64,000 nucleotides of DNA from Paenibacillus kyungheensis (GCF_028606985.1 NZ_CP117416.1:2704001-2768000), one strand, 5' to 3'. Counted from the first letter of the stretch, positions 32,559-41,901 are shown. Notes: generated by a model from the letters alone, not told the origin. Made by a program: numbers and translations.

Positions 32559-35390
32559 TTATTTCGTAACTTGTACTGTCATCGTATTACTTTTTGTTGT
32601 ACCGGAAGCATTAACCAATTCAGTCACATACTCATACGTACCTGCTGGACGATTAGTGATTCCACTGATCGCATGTTGCGCTTGTGGAGTACCTTCTTTT
32701 AACGATTGAGTATCGATCAGTGTACCATTCTCATATAAACGGTATTCTGTCGCATTTGTTCCCCACCATAGATTCATACTTACTTGATAGTTACCGTCCC
32801 CATCCCAGTTGTCATTGGACAAAACAGGTTGAGCAGGAGAAGCATCCGTTACTTTTACAACTAAAGGCTGGCTTTTTGTTGTACCGAATGAATTGGTTAA
32901 TTCTAACGTATACGTGTAAGAACCGTTAGCTTTCCCTTTGATATCAGCTTGTACAGTCTGTGCATTTGGTGATTGATCAGCAAGCTTACCACTGCTAATC
33001 ACTTGATCACCTTCATACAATTTGTACGTAGAACCATTATTGCCCCACCACATATTCATAGTGATCGTGTAGTTACCATCTCTAAGCCCTGTATCATGTC
33101 CGTTATTATCTGTTAATACAGGTGTTCCGGGTACGTCTGTAGCTAATGGATCAGTAACAGGTGGTTCTGTCGGTTCAGTAGGATCTGTAGGAGGTGTGCT
33201 CGTAACTGCTGTAATATCTGCTGCACTTCTTGGTTTCAATTGGAATACACCTTTGAAAATAGCTGCTACTCCAGTGATATCTACAAATTGTCCATTTTGA
33301 TAAGCAAAATTAGCTTGAGTTAGTCCTGTACGTGCATCTACACGAGCATGAGTCGTTACAGGTTGATCGCCATATACATTGCCAGTTACATCAAATTCAA
33401 AAGAACCTGTAGGTGTAGCGGCAGCGATATTGCTGATCTGTACATTTTTTAATTGTACCAATTGTCCTTGATTATACGTATCTACAGCGACTGCTGTTGT
33501 TGCCGCAGGCAATGTTGCTGTTCCTGTTTTTTCAATTGTTACCGGATCCGTTAACTCTAGCTCAGTATTATACAATGCTAGTGGAGCCGTTACTTTGATC
33601 ACATCACCTTGATGAAATCCAGCTTGATTTTGGTATACATAGATGCCTGCTGTTTTATCTTGTAAATAAAAAGCTTGTCCACCAAAAGCGCCCGGTTCAG
33701 TAGTCACTACACCTTCGATCGTGACCAATTTACCTTCTGCTTGAGCACGAGCATTGGCAATCGTTGTTAGTGCGGGTGCAGGCTGTTCTCCACCATTTTC
33801 TTCAGGCAATGGCTCAGCAGGAACATTGGCAATCGTTACCGGCGTAGTAATCAGATTGCTACCATTTAGTCGTAGACGCAGACTTGCTGTTCCTGTTGTA
33901 CCTGGTTTGACGCGTACTGTAATGTCTTTGTACGCATGACCTTTGCTATCTGCTGTTAGACTATACGTCGAACTGTAGCCGTATGCTGTCGGCCATGTAC
34001 CATCAGGATTCTGTACTTGACCAACCTGCGTACCACCGGTTAAGTAAATACCACTGCTATAACCGGTCACTGTGCTGTTCGCTGCTAAATTATCAGCTAC
34101 AATACGAATTTGGAAAGGTTCTGCATTTGGCAATTCAGCCTGGTGTACTAAGCTATACGTTGGCGTAGTAACCGAAACGGCACTACCGTATGAACCTGGT
34201 TTGAATGTAGAAGAATCCCACCATTTGTAACCTGCTGCTGGAGCTGCCCACGGTTCTGCTTGAGGCTCTGTAGACGTCTGTGGAGTCTCAATTGGCAACA
34301 ATGCTGTCGGTTGATCCAATTGCAGACCATCTACCTGACTAAAGTTCGTATAGTTTTCTTTGTCTGACAGCCAGTTAATTGTATTAACAAGCAATACGCC
34401 GTCATCTACTTCTTTAAATCCATCATACGTTGTTTTTTTGGTGCCCGTTTCTTCACGTAGATATTTAGGCGAAGCATCTTCAACAGGAGAAGAATCTCCG
34501 ATAAATGCAGCTTTACCTGCTCCTAATTTGGAAACTGCTACATAAGGGCCTTCAGCAACACCGCCACCGTTGTATACCCCTTGATCCACTGCATTTCCCC
34601 AAGACGCATTCGTTTCTGGCAAATATACAATTCCTTTTGCTTTGGCAGGATCAGTGATTGCAAGTGTCGAGCCAGCGTGCATCGCTACACTACTTACACC
34701 TTCTGTGATGCCAAATGCTTGATTCGGAGCAACAATCTGGTTAGCATTAATATCTCCTAGTGCATTGTAACGGAAGCGAATCCCGAAGTTATCAGATAAC
34801 CAATCTGAACTCTCTACACCTTGCATCGCCGCAGAATTTTTTTCTTCTGTGCTCATGCCTTTTGTTGGATCTTCCCAAGCACCACGACGATAACCGTTAA
34901 TAGCTTCTGATCCGTCCCAACGGTTTTTGTTACGATCTGCATTGTAATGATCGCCTACAAAGAAAATACTGCCACCGCTTTCAACATATTGTTTCATTGC
35001 TGCTTGTTCTGTTGTTTTGAACGGGATATTAGGCTCTGCAATAACAAATACATCATAATCGCTCAAGTCACTATAAGTGATTGGTGTACTTTTACGAAGT
35101 TCTTTCACATAGTAACCATCATTAGCTAATGCGTTTGCAAAATCAGAAAAACCTCCATCAATTACCCAATCAGCCGCCCCTGCTGTCTGAGCATGGCTAT
35201 TATCGAACAATACTTTTTTACCAGCATTGTCGTTGACCACTTTAGCCGCGATAAATGGAGCGGGATCAGTTGGGCCTTCTGCATGAACAGCCGTTAATCC
35301 GCCTAGCCATCCTGTTTGCATAGGTAAAGCAATTGCCACCATCAACGCATACTTTACCCATCTTGATTTCATTCCACTACGTGTTACCAT
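32559..35390 (-). CDS. Large secreted multidomain protein (glutamine-amidotransferase-like, OB-fold, FN3-like repeats)
   Basis: A 943-residue exported protein. Signal peptide to about residue 37 (ends AVHA). Residues about 45-350 resemble a class I glutamine-amidotransferase-like (ThuA/DUF4350-type) fold: KVLFDNSHAQTAG, DYDVFVIAEPNIPF and SGGSIFFVGDHYNADRN. Residues about 385-540 are a beta-rich domain. Residues about 550-745 resemble the OB-fold region of secreted nucleases (LVTIEGVVTTEPGAFGGQAFYLQDKTAGIYVYQNQ). A proline-threonine linker follows, then two 94-97-residue repeats rich in GNY...MN.WWG.N motifs, as in Paenibacillus chitinases. Start: ATG 35390, with AGGAGG 6 to 7 bases upstream; the earlier in-frame ATG is unsupported. 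No wall anchor. Function unknown; a wall- or polysaccharide-associated enzyme is likely. Confidence 0.7.
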   Translation of the reverse strand: MVTRSGMKSRWVKYALMVAIALPMQTGWLGGLTAVHAEGPTDPAPFIAAKVVNDNAGKKVLFDNSHAQTAGAADWVIDGGFSDFANALANDGYYVKELRKSTPITYSDLSDYDVFVIAEPNIPFKTTEQAAMKQYVESGGSIFFVGDHYNADRNKNRWDGSEAINGYRRGAWEDPTKGMSTEEKNSAAMQGVESSDWLSDNFGIRFRYNALGDINANQIVAPNQAFGITEGVSSVAMHAGSTLAITDPAKAKGIVYLPETNASWGNAVDQGVYNGGGVAEGPYVAVSKLGAGKAAFIGDSSPVEDASPKYLREETGTKKTTYDGFKEVDDGVLLVNTINWLSDKENYTNFSQVDGLQLDQPTALLPIETPQTSTEPQAEPWAAPAAGYKWWDSSTFKPGSYGSAVSVTTPTYSLVHQAELPNAEPFQIRIVADNLAANSTVTGYSSGIYLTGGTQVGQVQNPDGTWPTAYGYSSTYSLTADSKGHAYKDITVRVKPGTTGTASLRLRLNGSNLITTPVTIANVPAEPLPEENGGEQPAPALTTIANARAQAEGKLVTIEGVVTTEPGAFGGQAFYLQDKTAGIYVYQNQAGFHQGDVIKVTAPLALYNTELELTDPVTIEKTGTATLPAATTAVAVDTYNQGQLVQLKNVQISNIAAATPTGSFEFDVTGNVYGDQPVTTHARVDARTGLTQANFAYQNGQFVDITGVAAIFKGVFQLKPRSAADITAVTSTPPTDPTEPTEPPVTDPLATDVPGTPVLTDNNGHDTGLRDGNYTITMNMWWGNNGSTYKLYEGDQVISSGKLADQSPNAQTVQADIKGKANGSYTYTLELTNSFGTTKSQPLVVKVTDASPAQPVLSNDNWDGDGNYQVSMNLWWGTNATEYRLYENGTLIDTQSLKEGTPQAQHAISGITNRPAGTYEYVTELVNASGTTKSNTMTVQVTK
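32562..33134 (-). repeat. Tandem repeat of two WWG modules inside the secreted protein
   Basis: Two consecutive modules of 97 and 94 codons (32844-33134 and 32562-32843). Both share PVL, GNY, MN-x-WWG-x-N, Y-x-LYE and an ending of VN/TN-x-GTTKS, consistent with domain duplication. Confidence 0.8.
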
Positions 35391-35605
35391 GTTTTGCCTC
35401 CTATGTACTGAAAGAATAGATATCTCACTCATATTATCATGGAAATATATTCAAAAGTAAGCTATTTTGTAAAAAAAGCAAAATAAATGGGTGATATTTT
35501 AGTTTGATTTTACATAGTAAGGGAGTTAAGTTTACATTTATATTATAAAAATGACTTATAGATACTAAAAGAGGACTTATTCGATGTGGTATTTGCATAT
35601 TATAT

Positions 35606-35644
35606 CGAAAAAGAACAACCTTAGTAACAAGGTTGCTCTTTTTC
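35606..35644 (-). terminator. Terminator after old yellow enzyme copy 2
   Basis: A stem with one mismatch (35608-35622 with 35629-35643), flanked on both sides by A/T tracts; on the minus strand it ends in several T residues. Confidence 0.8.
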
Positions 35645-35655
35645 AATAACGTTAT

Positions 35656-36768
35656 TTATTTCAAAGACTTTAAGTCTTCTTGATCAAATGTTTTGATATC
35701 ATCGGTACGTTGCTCATGTAATTTGGTAGCCCATGCTGCATCGCCAATCAATGCACGACCAACAGCGACTAGATCAAATTCACCTGCATTTAATTTTTCA
35801 TCCAATTCTTCCAGACGAATACTTTCAGATACATCTTCTGTTTTATTACTCAAAAAGACTTGATTTAGTCCAACAGAGCCAACAGTAATTGTTGGTTTAC
35901 CTGTGATTTTTTTCGTCCAACCTGCAAGATTTAGGTCAGAACCTTCAAATTCAGGCTCCCAGAAGCGACGAGTCGAACAGTGGAAAATATCAACGCCAGC
36001 TTCAGACAACGGTTGTAAAAATTGAGCTAACTCTTCTGCTGTCTCAACAAGGCGAGCATCATAATGATTCATTTTCCATTGGGAGAAACGGAATACGATT
36101 GGATAATCTGGCCCTACAGCAGCGCGGCATGCTTTGACCACTTCTACACCAAAGCGTGTACGTGCTACTAGATCGCCACCATATTCATCAGTACGTTGAT
36201 TCGTTTGTGACCAGAAAAACTGATCGATTAAGTAACCATGTGCTCCATGAAGCTCTATACCATCAAATCCTACTCTTTTGGCATCAGCTGCCGCTTGAGC
36301 ATACGCTTGAATCACTTCTTGAATCTCATCTTTTGTTAACGGTTCATTTACTTTCTCACCGTTGATATCAAGACCGGATGGGCCAATCGGTTGAGCTTCT
36401 ACATTCGGTAGTGAGCCGACCGGACGTGCCATACCTACATGCCAGATTTGCGGCATGATTTTGCCACCGACTTCATGAACTTGTTTGACGACTTCTGCCC
36501 AACCATTTAACGCTTCTTCGCCATGAAAAACAGGAATATCAGGAGAAGAGACTGCCGCAGGATGATTGATTGCTGTACCTTCGGTAATAATCAACGCAAC
36601 TTCATTTTCAGCACGACGTCGATAATAAGTTGCTACATCTGCTCCAGGTACACCATTAGGTGAAAAATTACGTGTCATCGGAGCCATAACGATCCGATTG
36701 GACAATTCTAAGTTAGTTGTATGAAAAGGTGTAAATAGTTCTGATGTTTTTGGTGAATTGACGCTCAT
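35656..36768 (-). CDS. Old yellow enzyme family NADH:flavin oxidoreductase (copy 2)
   Basis: A 370-residue FMN ene-reductase, closely paralogous to the gene at 2018-3145: near-identical order and motifs (RIVMAPMTR, DVATYYRRRAE, HGAHGYLIDQFFWSQTNQRTDEYGG, STRRFWEPEFEGSDLNLAGW, VAVGRALIGD). The LWHxGR-like segment reads QIWHVGMARP, keeping the aromatic residue lost in copy 1. Start: ATG 36768, with GGAGGG 8 to 9 bases upstream; an in-frame TTG overlaps that site. Monocistronic, with its own terminator; no neighbouring regulator. Probably reduces electrophilic enones, nitro compounds or quinones; substrate not known. Confidence 0.88.
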   Translation of the reverse strand: MSVNSPKTSELFTPFHTTNLELSNRIVMAPMTRNFSPNGVPGADVATYYRRRAENEVALIITEGTAINHPAAVSSPDIPVFHGEEALNGWAEVVKQVHEVGGKIMPQIWHVGMARPVGSLPNVEAQPIGPSGLDINGEKVNEPLTKDEIQEVIQAYAQAAADAKRVGFDGIELHGAHGYLIDQFFWSQTNQRTDEYGGDLVARTRFGVEVVKACRAAVGPDYPIVFRFSQWKMNHYDARLVETAEELAQFLQPLSEAGVDIFHCSTRRFWEPEFEGSDLNLAGWTKKITGKPTITVGSVGLNQVFLSNKTEDVSESIRLEELDEKLNAGEFDLVAVGRALIGDAAWATKLHEQRTDDIKTFDQEDLKSLK

Positions 36769-36881
36769 ATAAAATCCCTCCAAATATGAATAGTTGTATA
36801 CCTAAGTAGATCGATATGTTTATAAGGATATCATGCTCTATAATGAAAAGCTAATCCTATATGTAAAATTTTTGTAAAAAT

Positions 36882-36920
36882 AAAAAACGCTTATGGCTGT
36901 TATATTCAGCATAAACGTTT
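36882..36920 (-). terminator. Terminator of the AI-2E-family gene
   Basis: A stem of about 14 bp with a bulge (36886-36899 with 36907-36920 region) followed on the minus strand by six T residues. Confidence 0.8.
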
Positions 36921-36963
36921 CAAATATACTGCAACGATCCGATCATTTGTAAGAACAAATCGC

Positions 36964-37977
36964 TTATTCTGTGCCTCTCTTCTTACGCGTCACTCCGATC
37001 AAGTCGAGGAAAAATACAAATAACGGAATACCGATAATCAATCCCCACGGGCCAATAAAATGCTCGGAAAAAATAAGAATAACAAACGTATAAAAAACAG
37101 GTAAATTGGTTTTGCTGGACATCAATTTCGGATTAAGGAAGTATGCTTCAATCGCATGAATCACAACCACCAGAATCAGCAGATAGACAATATATTTGAC
37201 TCCACCAATACTAAATGCAATCAATCCCAACGGTACAAGCGAGATAAACACCCCTGCAACCGGTATTAAGCCTAACATAAAGATAATTAATGCTAGCCCT
37301 AACAAGTTCGGGAAACCCATAAACCAGAGCGCTATAATCGTAATAATACAATTGATCAACGAAATCAATAATTGAGCTTCGATGACTTTACCAAATGTAT
37401 CTAAAAACATTTTACCGAAATATCCTACTTCTTTAAAAAACCAACCCAGCTTACTTTCTTGGAAAGAAGCTGTAAAACGTGTAATATGCGTACGATCTAA
37501 TAAGAAGAATAAGCTAAGCAATAATGCTATAAGTAATTGAGAACCTAATTTACTAATTTTTAAAATCACATTAAAGCCTGGCTCTATAAAACGCTGTACA
37601 TTTAATGTATTCAAAAAGTTAATAATGTACGGGTTCCATTCACTCTCGTGAGGATGGCGATAGGCTTCGATAATCATCTGATATAACTGAGTCACCTGCA
37701 TAATCACTGTAGGCACCATTCGATACACGCCCCAACCAATCACAGCAAGCAAAATCAGATAAACCAATGGTAATACAAAAAAACGTGAGACATTAGGAAT
37801 GAACTTTTGAAATAACTTCATTAGTCCATCATACATACTACCGATTAATATCGTCAGCAATAATGTAAGTAAAATAATATTCATCATACTTTGCATAGCA
37901 AAAATCACCAGAATCAGAATCGCAAGCACAATAATTCGCCGGATTCCATCGTGATTTATCCATTCCCTTACCTTCAT
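36964..37977 (-). CDS. AI-2E family transporter
   Basis: A 337-residue integral membrane protein of the AI-2 exporter (TqsA/YdiK) family: eight hydrophobic segments in the family layout, with the conserved late motif LGLIPVAGVFISLVPLGLIAF (about 238-258) and the C-terminal NPKLMSSKTNLPVFYTFVILIF...GPWGLIIGIPLFVFFLDL. Members have been tied to autoinducer export or to Na+/H+ exchange, so the substrate remains open. The large soluble loop between helices (about 100-150) is standard for the family. Monocistronic between terminators. The name is a family label, not proof of AI-2 transport. Confidence 0.85.
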   Translation of the reverse strand: MKVREWINHDGIRRIIVLAILILVIFAMQSMMNIILLTLLLTILIGSMYDGLMKLFQKFIPNVSRFFVLPLVYLILLAVIGWGVYRMVPTVIMQVTQLYQMIIEAYRHPHESEWNPYIINFLNTLNVQRFIEPGFNVILKISKLGSQLLIALLLSLFFLLDRTHITRFTASFQESKLGWFFKEVGYFGKMFLDTFGKVIEAQLLISLINCIITIIALWFMGFPNLLGLALIIFMLGLIPVAGVFISLVPLGLIAFSIGGVKYIVYLLILVVVIHAIEAYFLNPKLMSSKTNLPVFYTFVILIFSEHFIGPWGLIIGIPLFVFFLDLIGVTRKKRGTE

Positions 37978-38073
37978 TCATAGACCTCATCTCTATTTAT
38001 GTCCGCTCCTTTTATCATAACGGTTTTCTGCTTACTTGTCATCGTAGTATCCAAGACAAAACATATCGCATAC

Positions 38074-38117
38074 AAAAAAAGGAACCCACAAGTATATTAC
38101 CTTGGGATTCCTTTTTT
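38074..38117 (-). terminator. Terminator of the aldo/keto reductase gene
   Basis: A stem with mismatches (38079-38092 with 38101-38115), T-rich on both sides, 15 bases beyond the stop. Confidence 0.7.
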
Positions 38118-38131
38118 CAGTGTAATGTATA

Positions 38132-39184
38132 TCACGAACGAGGGTGACGTACCTGTTGCAATTGTTCTGTTCTTACCTGACTTACCATATCCATCATCCA
38201 ACCCGGGTATTCACTAGGAATCTGGCTGATCTTATCGAGTGTCTGCAATTCTTCTTCAGAAAATACAATATCGACTGCACCTAGATTATCTTCTAATTGA
38301 TGCATTTTCTTAGTACCTATGATAACGCTGGTCACTGCACGCTGATGTAGTAACCAAGCTAGAGCAAGCTGAGCTACGGATGCTTCTTTTTGCTTAGCCA
38401 TCTCGATCAAAGTATCAATAATATCATACGCACGATCTTTATCTACAGGTGGGAAATCAAACTCATTTCGTCGACTGCCTTCAGAATTTTGTTGATCGCG
38501 TGTGAACTTACCGCTTAACAAACCTCCTGCAAGTGGACTCCATACAAGCAATCCCATATCATTATGACTATGTAGCATCGGGATAATCTCGCGTTCTAAC
38601 TCACGACCGGCAAGGGTATAATACGCTTGCGTAGAGACAAACTTTTCAAGTCGATGTTGATTAGAAATGCCGATAGATTGAGCGATCTGCCATGCTGCCC
38701 AGTTGGATACACCAATATATCGAACTAATCCTTGTCGTACAAGATCAGTTAATGCTTGTAACGATTCTTCGATAGAAGTTGCAGGATCGAATCCATGAAG
38801 TTGATACAGATCAATATGATCCATTTGTAGACGTTCCAGACTGTTTTTGACACCATCCATAATATGATTGCGAGAAGAACCTTTCTGATTAGGAGAAGAC
38901 CCCATCACTCCGAAAACTTTAGTTGCAATCACCACTTCTTCTCGTTTGACGCCCAAGTTGCGTAACGCTTGTCCGGTGATTCTTTCTGAATTGCCTTCTG
39001 AGTAAATATCTGCGGTATCGATAAAGTTAATTCCTGCTTCCAAAGCACGTGCTAGTAAAGTATCTGCTTCTTCTTGCTGCACTTTACCAACTACATCAAA
39101 ATTTGCTCCTCCTCCGAACGTCATTGTGCCAAAACATAATTCAGATACAAATAGCCCGCTAGGACCTAATTGATTATAGCGCAT
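38132..39184 (-). CDS. Aldo/keto reductase
   Basis: A 350-residue NADPH-dependent reductase with a TIM barrel. The catalytic tetrad can be read: Asp and Tyr in FIDTADIYSEGNSE (about 54-67), Lys in VVIATKVFG (about 88) and His in DLYQLHGFD (about 125). The NADPH phosphate region is VIIGTKKMHQLEDNL (about 290). It belongs to the large AKR subgroup related to potassium-channel beta subunits and YajO-type reductases. The gene follows an XRE regulator on the same strand with 186 bases between. Substrate cannot be named; sugar aldehydes or other carbonyls are possible. Confidence 0.88.
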   Translation of the reverse strand: MRYNQLGPSGLFVSELCFGTMTFGGGANFDVVGKVQQEEADTLLARALEAGINFIDTADIYSEGNSERITGQALRNLGVKREEVVIATKVFGVMGSSPNQKGSSRNHIMDGVKNSLERLQMDHIDLYQLHGFDPATSIEESLQALTDLVRQGLVRYIGVSNWAAWQIAQSIGISNQHRLEKFVSTQAYYTLAGRELEREIIPMLHSHNDMGLLVWSPLAGGLLSGKFTRDQQNSEGSRRNEFDFPPVDKDRAYDIIDTLIEMAKQKEASVAQLALAWLLHQRAVTSVIIGTKKMHQLEDNLGAVDIVFSEEELQTLDKISQIPSEYPGWMMDMVSQVRTEQLQQVRHPRS

Positions 39185-39370
39185 ATATATTTCCTCCTAT
39201 TCAATTCATAACATAGATTGGTTACCTTCTATATCCTATCCTCTATTGATATACACAACCAGAGTACGCTTATACTAGTAAAAAAACTAACAGGCAACAT
39301 GTAAGCTACGTGTTGGTTTGGAAAATAGATAGAAATAAGATATAGCGTTACTATACGGATAGACGGACTG

Positions 39371-40168
39371 TTACGATACTGGCGAATAGATGCACATATG
39401 ATAATTTGGATTGTTATCCAGTGTAGAGACCGAATTGGAATCAAAAGCAATAGATTTCTGAGCATCAGGCATGTAAATGTGTAACAGACATGCTTTTTGA
39501 ATTTGAACACGATGGAGATTCCAGATGGATTCAAATTCAGGACTATCTAGACAAAGACGCTGTACAAATTCTCTAAAAAAAAGATTTTCGGGATGCCGAT
39601 CATAATAACCACGATATACAGCTACACAACTGATAGCATACTCTTCCCAATTTCCAATACGACGACGAAAATCTTCATTTAAAAATACCACTCGCATAAA
39701 AAAGCGTTCTTCGGGTGGCATCTGATCTAGATTCGAAAATAGTGTATTTGCCGCCGGGTTCCAAAAAACAAACTCTGACATATGATTGGTAATAATTGAT
39801 GGGGAGTGAAGTTGATTAATAATCAATTGCCACTCCGAACTCAAAGCTGTTGTCACATTAGAAATAGTTTCAGGTTCATTTGGATTCCAGAGCTGAAGCA
39901 AATGTATTCTTTCATCAGGATTCAATTGTAGCGCTCTGGCTATATTCTCAATCACATCCCTTGAAGCTGTCACATCTCTTCCCTGCTCTAACCACGTATA
40001 ATAAGTAGCACTGACACCGGCAAGCACTGCGACTTCTTCCCGGCGTAGCCCGGGGGTTCTACGTTGACCGTAAGAATGACTGAATCCTGCTTGCTCTGGT
40101 TGTAATTGATAACGGCGTGATTTGAGGAACATTCCTAGTGTTCTCAGTTTGGTATTTTCTTGGATCAT
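39371..40168 (-). CDS. XRE-family regulator with MmyB-like ligand domain
   Basis: A 265-residue regulator. The N-terminal HTH (about 10-80) shows the family-specific RRTPGLRREEVAVLAGVSATYYTWLEQGRDV, and the C-terminal part (about 110-250) is the MmyB-like ligand-binding domain (WNPAANTLF, then RFFMRVVFLNEDFRRR), which in relatives binds fatty acids or other small ligands. AGGAGGGATC precedes ATG 40168. It starts 32 bases after the FAH-family gene, so rhamnose mutarotase, FAH hydrolase and this regulator look like one operon; the regulator probably controls the operon and perhaps the downstream aldo/keto reductase. Confidence 0.87.
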   Translation of the reverse strand: MIQENTKLRTLGMFLKSRRYQLQPEQAGFSHSYGQRRTPGLRREEVAVLAGVSATYYTWLEQGRDVTASRDVIENIARALQLNPDERIHLLQLWNPNEPETISNVTTALSSEWQLIINQLHSPSIITNHMSEFVFWNPAANTLFSNLDQMPPEERFFMRVVFLNEDFRRRIGNWEEYAISCVAVYRGYYDRHPENLFFREFVQRLCLDSPEFESIWNLHRVQIQKACLLHIYMPDAQKSIAFDSNSVSTLDNNPNYHMCIYSPVS

Positions 40169-40200
40169 AGCGATCCCTCCTGTGCCTTACAAAATATCTT

Positions 40201-41100
40201 TTAATGCTGTTCAGCAGATACAAATGTATTGCTCAATCTGCCTAGCTTTTCAATCTCAATTGTGACCTGATCACCTGACGTTAACCAGACTCTATCCTGT
40301 TCCGGCTGTCCCAAAATCACTCCTTCTGGTGTACCGGTCAAAATAATATCACCAGGATGAAGTACCATATGCTGAGATAGATAATGAATAATATAACGAC
40401 AATCGAAGATCATATCGGATGTATTGGAATGTTGAACTTGCTCTCCATTCAAATAAGCACTGATCTGTAACTGGTTAGGATCGCCTACTTCATCTGCGGT
40501 TACAAGATAAGGGCCAATCGGGGCAAAACGAGGACAGGTTTTACCAAGTAACCATTGACTGGTGAGCATCTGTAGATCGCGAGCAGATACATCATTAGCC
40601 GCACAATACCCAAAAACATAATCGAGGGCATCTTCTGTACTCACCCCACTTGCTTGCTTACCGATTACAATACATAATTCAGCTTCATAATCGACTTGTG
40701 TACTGGATTGTGGCAAAGGCACTGATTGCAGATGACCTGCGACTGCATCAGAGAATTTGCTAAATACTACAGGTGTTTGCGGAATAGGTGCATTCGTTTC
40801 CTCTGCATGGCGACGATAATTCAGACCAATACAGATTACTTTCCCGGGATTCGGTACAATAGGAAGCCATTCAATATCTTGTTCCGCTATCGCTTGATTC
40901 ATAAGTTCTGTGGTGTGTTGTTCTAGAATATGTTGAATCTGAGTATGTAGTTCAGGTTGAGACCAGAGATCGTCAATGATAACAGGAAGGGATAGTGAGG
41001 AAGAAGCAAAACGTTGTAGTGCAGACATAGGTACGATTACATCATCCAATGCAATCCCAATCTGCGGCTGTTGTTGATAACTAAAATGAACATATTTCAT
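40201..41100 (-). CDS. Fumarylacetoacetate hydrolase (FAH) family protein
   Basis: A 299-residue enzyme of the FAH fold. Hallmarks: PGKVICIGLNYRRHAEETNAPIP (about 86-108), the metal ligands in VDYEAELCIVIGK (about 137-148), CAANDVSARDLQ, and the late PGDIILTGTPEGV (about 253-265). These hydrolases cut carbon-carbon bonds of diketo acids. Located just after a rhamnose mutarotase gene, it may act as a 2,4-diketo-3-deoxy-L-rhamnonate (or fuconate) hydrolase, the final step of a non-phosphorylating rhamnose route; that is inference from position, and no dehydrogenase or dehydratase of the route is visible. GGAGGTG precedes ATG 41100. Confidence 0.83.
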   Translation of the reverse strand: MKYVHFSYQQQPQIGIALDDVIVPMSALQRFASSSLSLPVIIDDLWSQPELHTQIQHILEQHTTELMNQAIAEQDIEWLPIVPNPGKVICIGLNYRRHAEETNAPIPQTPVVFSKFSDAVAGHLQSVPLPQSSTQVDYEAELCIVIGKQASGVSTEDALDYVFGYCAANDVSARDLQMLTSQWLLGKTCPRFAPIGPYLVTADEVGDPNQLQISAYLNGEQVQHSNTSDMIFDCRYIIHYLSQHMVLHPGDIILTGTPEGVILGQPEQDRVWLTSGDQVTIEIEKLGRLSNTFVSAEQH

Positions 41101-41183
41101 ATAAGAACACCTCCAACACTAATCATGACAGGCTGAAGGCGTTCTTTCAACTATTGTCTATCTTCTATGAATAGAAATGTAGG

Positions 41184-41495
41184 TTAAGAATGATAATGAA
41201 ATACTTCAGGAATCACTTCCGATGTCGTTCCTTGCTGATTAGGAATTAACATATCAGCCATAAATTGCTGCCAGCGCTGATTGGCAGGATGTACTGCCAG
41301 TTGATCCATAGCTTGTTGATAATTGTCCACTTCCATATAAGCAAATAAAGTACCTTCATGTAGAAAAATACTATACGTATGAATACCTACCTCACCAAAC
41401 GCTTGCAGTAGCTCTGGATAGACGGCTTGATGACGCTCAATGTATTGTGCTTGATCTTGCGGATCAATATGTAAAACAAATGAAACTCGTTCCAT
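41184..41495 (-). CDS. rhaM: L-rhamnose mutarotase
   Basis: A 103-residue enzyme of the RhaM/YiiL family that interconverts alpha and beta anomers of L-rhamnose, feeding rhamnose catabolism. Motifs: MERVSFVLHIDPQDQAQYIERH, with the conserved tyrosine-histidine pair, VGIHTYSIFLHEGTLFAYMEVD, and RWQQFMADMLI near the end; length fits the family (about 104). Start: ATG 41495, with GGAAGG 9 bases upstream. A cre-like site lies 47 bases upstream. It heads a three-gene operon with the FAH-family hydrolase and the XRE regulator. Confidence 0.9.
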   Translation of the reverse strand: MERVSFVLHIDPQDQAQYIERHQAVYPELLQAFGEVGIHTYSIFLHEGTLFAYMEVDNYQQAMDQLAVHPANQRWQQFMADMLIPNQQGTTSEVIPEVFHYHS

Positions 41496-41901
41496 ATTCA
41501 ACATCCTTCCTCAATAATTTATTGTATCTACCACTCTTAAATTGTAAGCGTTATCCATTTAATAATCAAAAGACTTTTCCTACTTATTTTAGACATTTTT
41601 CGACTACTTTAATAAATTTATGACTTTATATATTGTTTCAAATTAATAAATTAGGTCTAAATACATGGAGCTCAGTTAATTGTTATATGTATGATGAACT
41701 GTTCGCAAGATGCCTCTTCGTGTGACGCTATACTATGTTCATTTTGATATGAAATAGCATACTAATGATCAACCCACCCCTTTTTCGATCAGAATCATTA
41801 TTGGAATGTCAATGGTTGTACATACGATAGTTATAGCTTACATCCAAGCAGCTATAAGGTAACGTAAACAAAAAAAGAAATAAGATAAAGGAGTAAAATT
41901 T
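41496..41901. other. Divergent region between rhaM and opuCA
   Basis: 406 AT-rich bases. A cre-like site (41542-41557) belongs to rhaM. AAAGGAG (about 41888-41894) is the opuCA ribosome site. I found no opuC promoter I would defend, and no riboswitch. Confidence 0.4.
41542..41557. promoter_or_regulatory. Cre-like site upstream of rhaM
   Basis: TTGTAAGCGTTATCCA matches the cre consensus with one mismatch and shares its GTAAGCGTT core with the sites at 26894 and 58787. Confidence 0.45.

Noticed and set aside
35437-35646. 69-codon minus-strand frame between the large secreted protein and old yellow enzyme copy 2
   Set aside because: AT-rich noncoding region containing a terminator; no ribosome site or conserved pattern.
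39229-39534. 101-codon minus-strand frame overlapping the end of the XRE regulator
   Set aside because: It overlaps the confirmed MmyB-like domain in another frame and has no ribosome site or family pattern.
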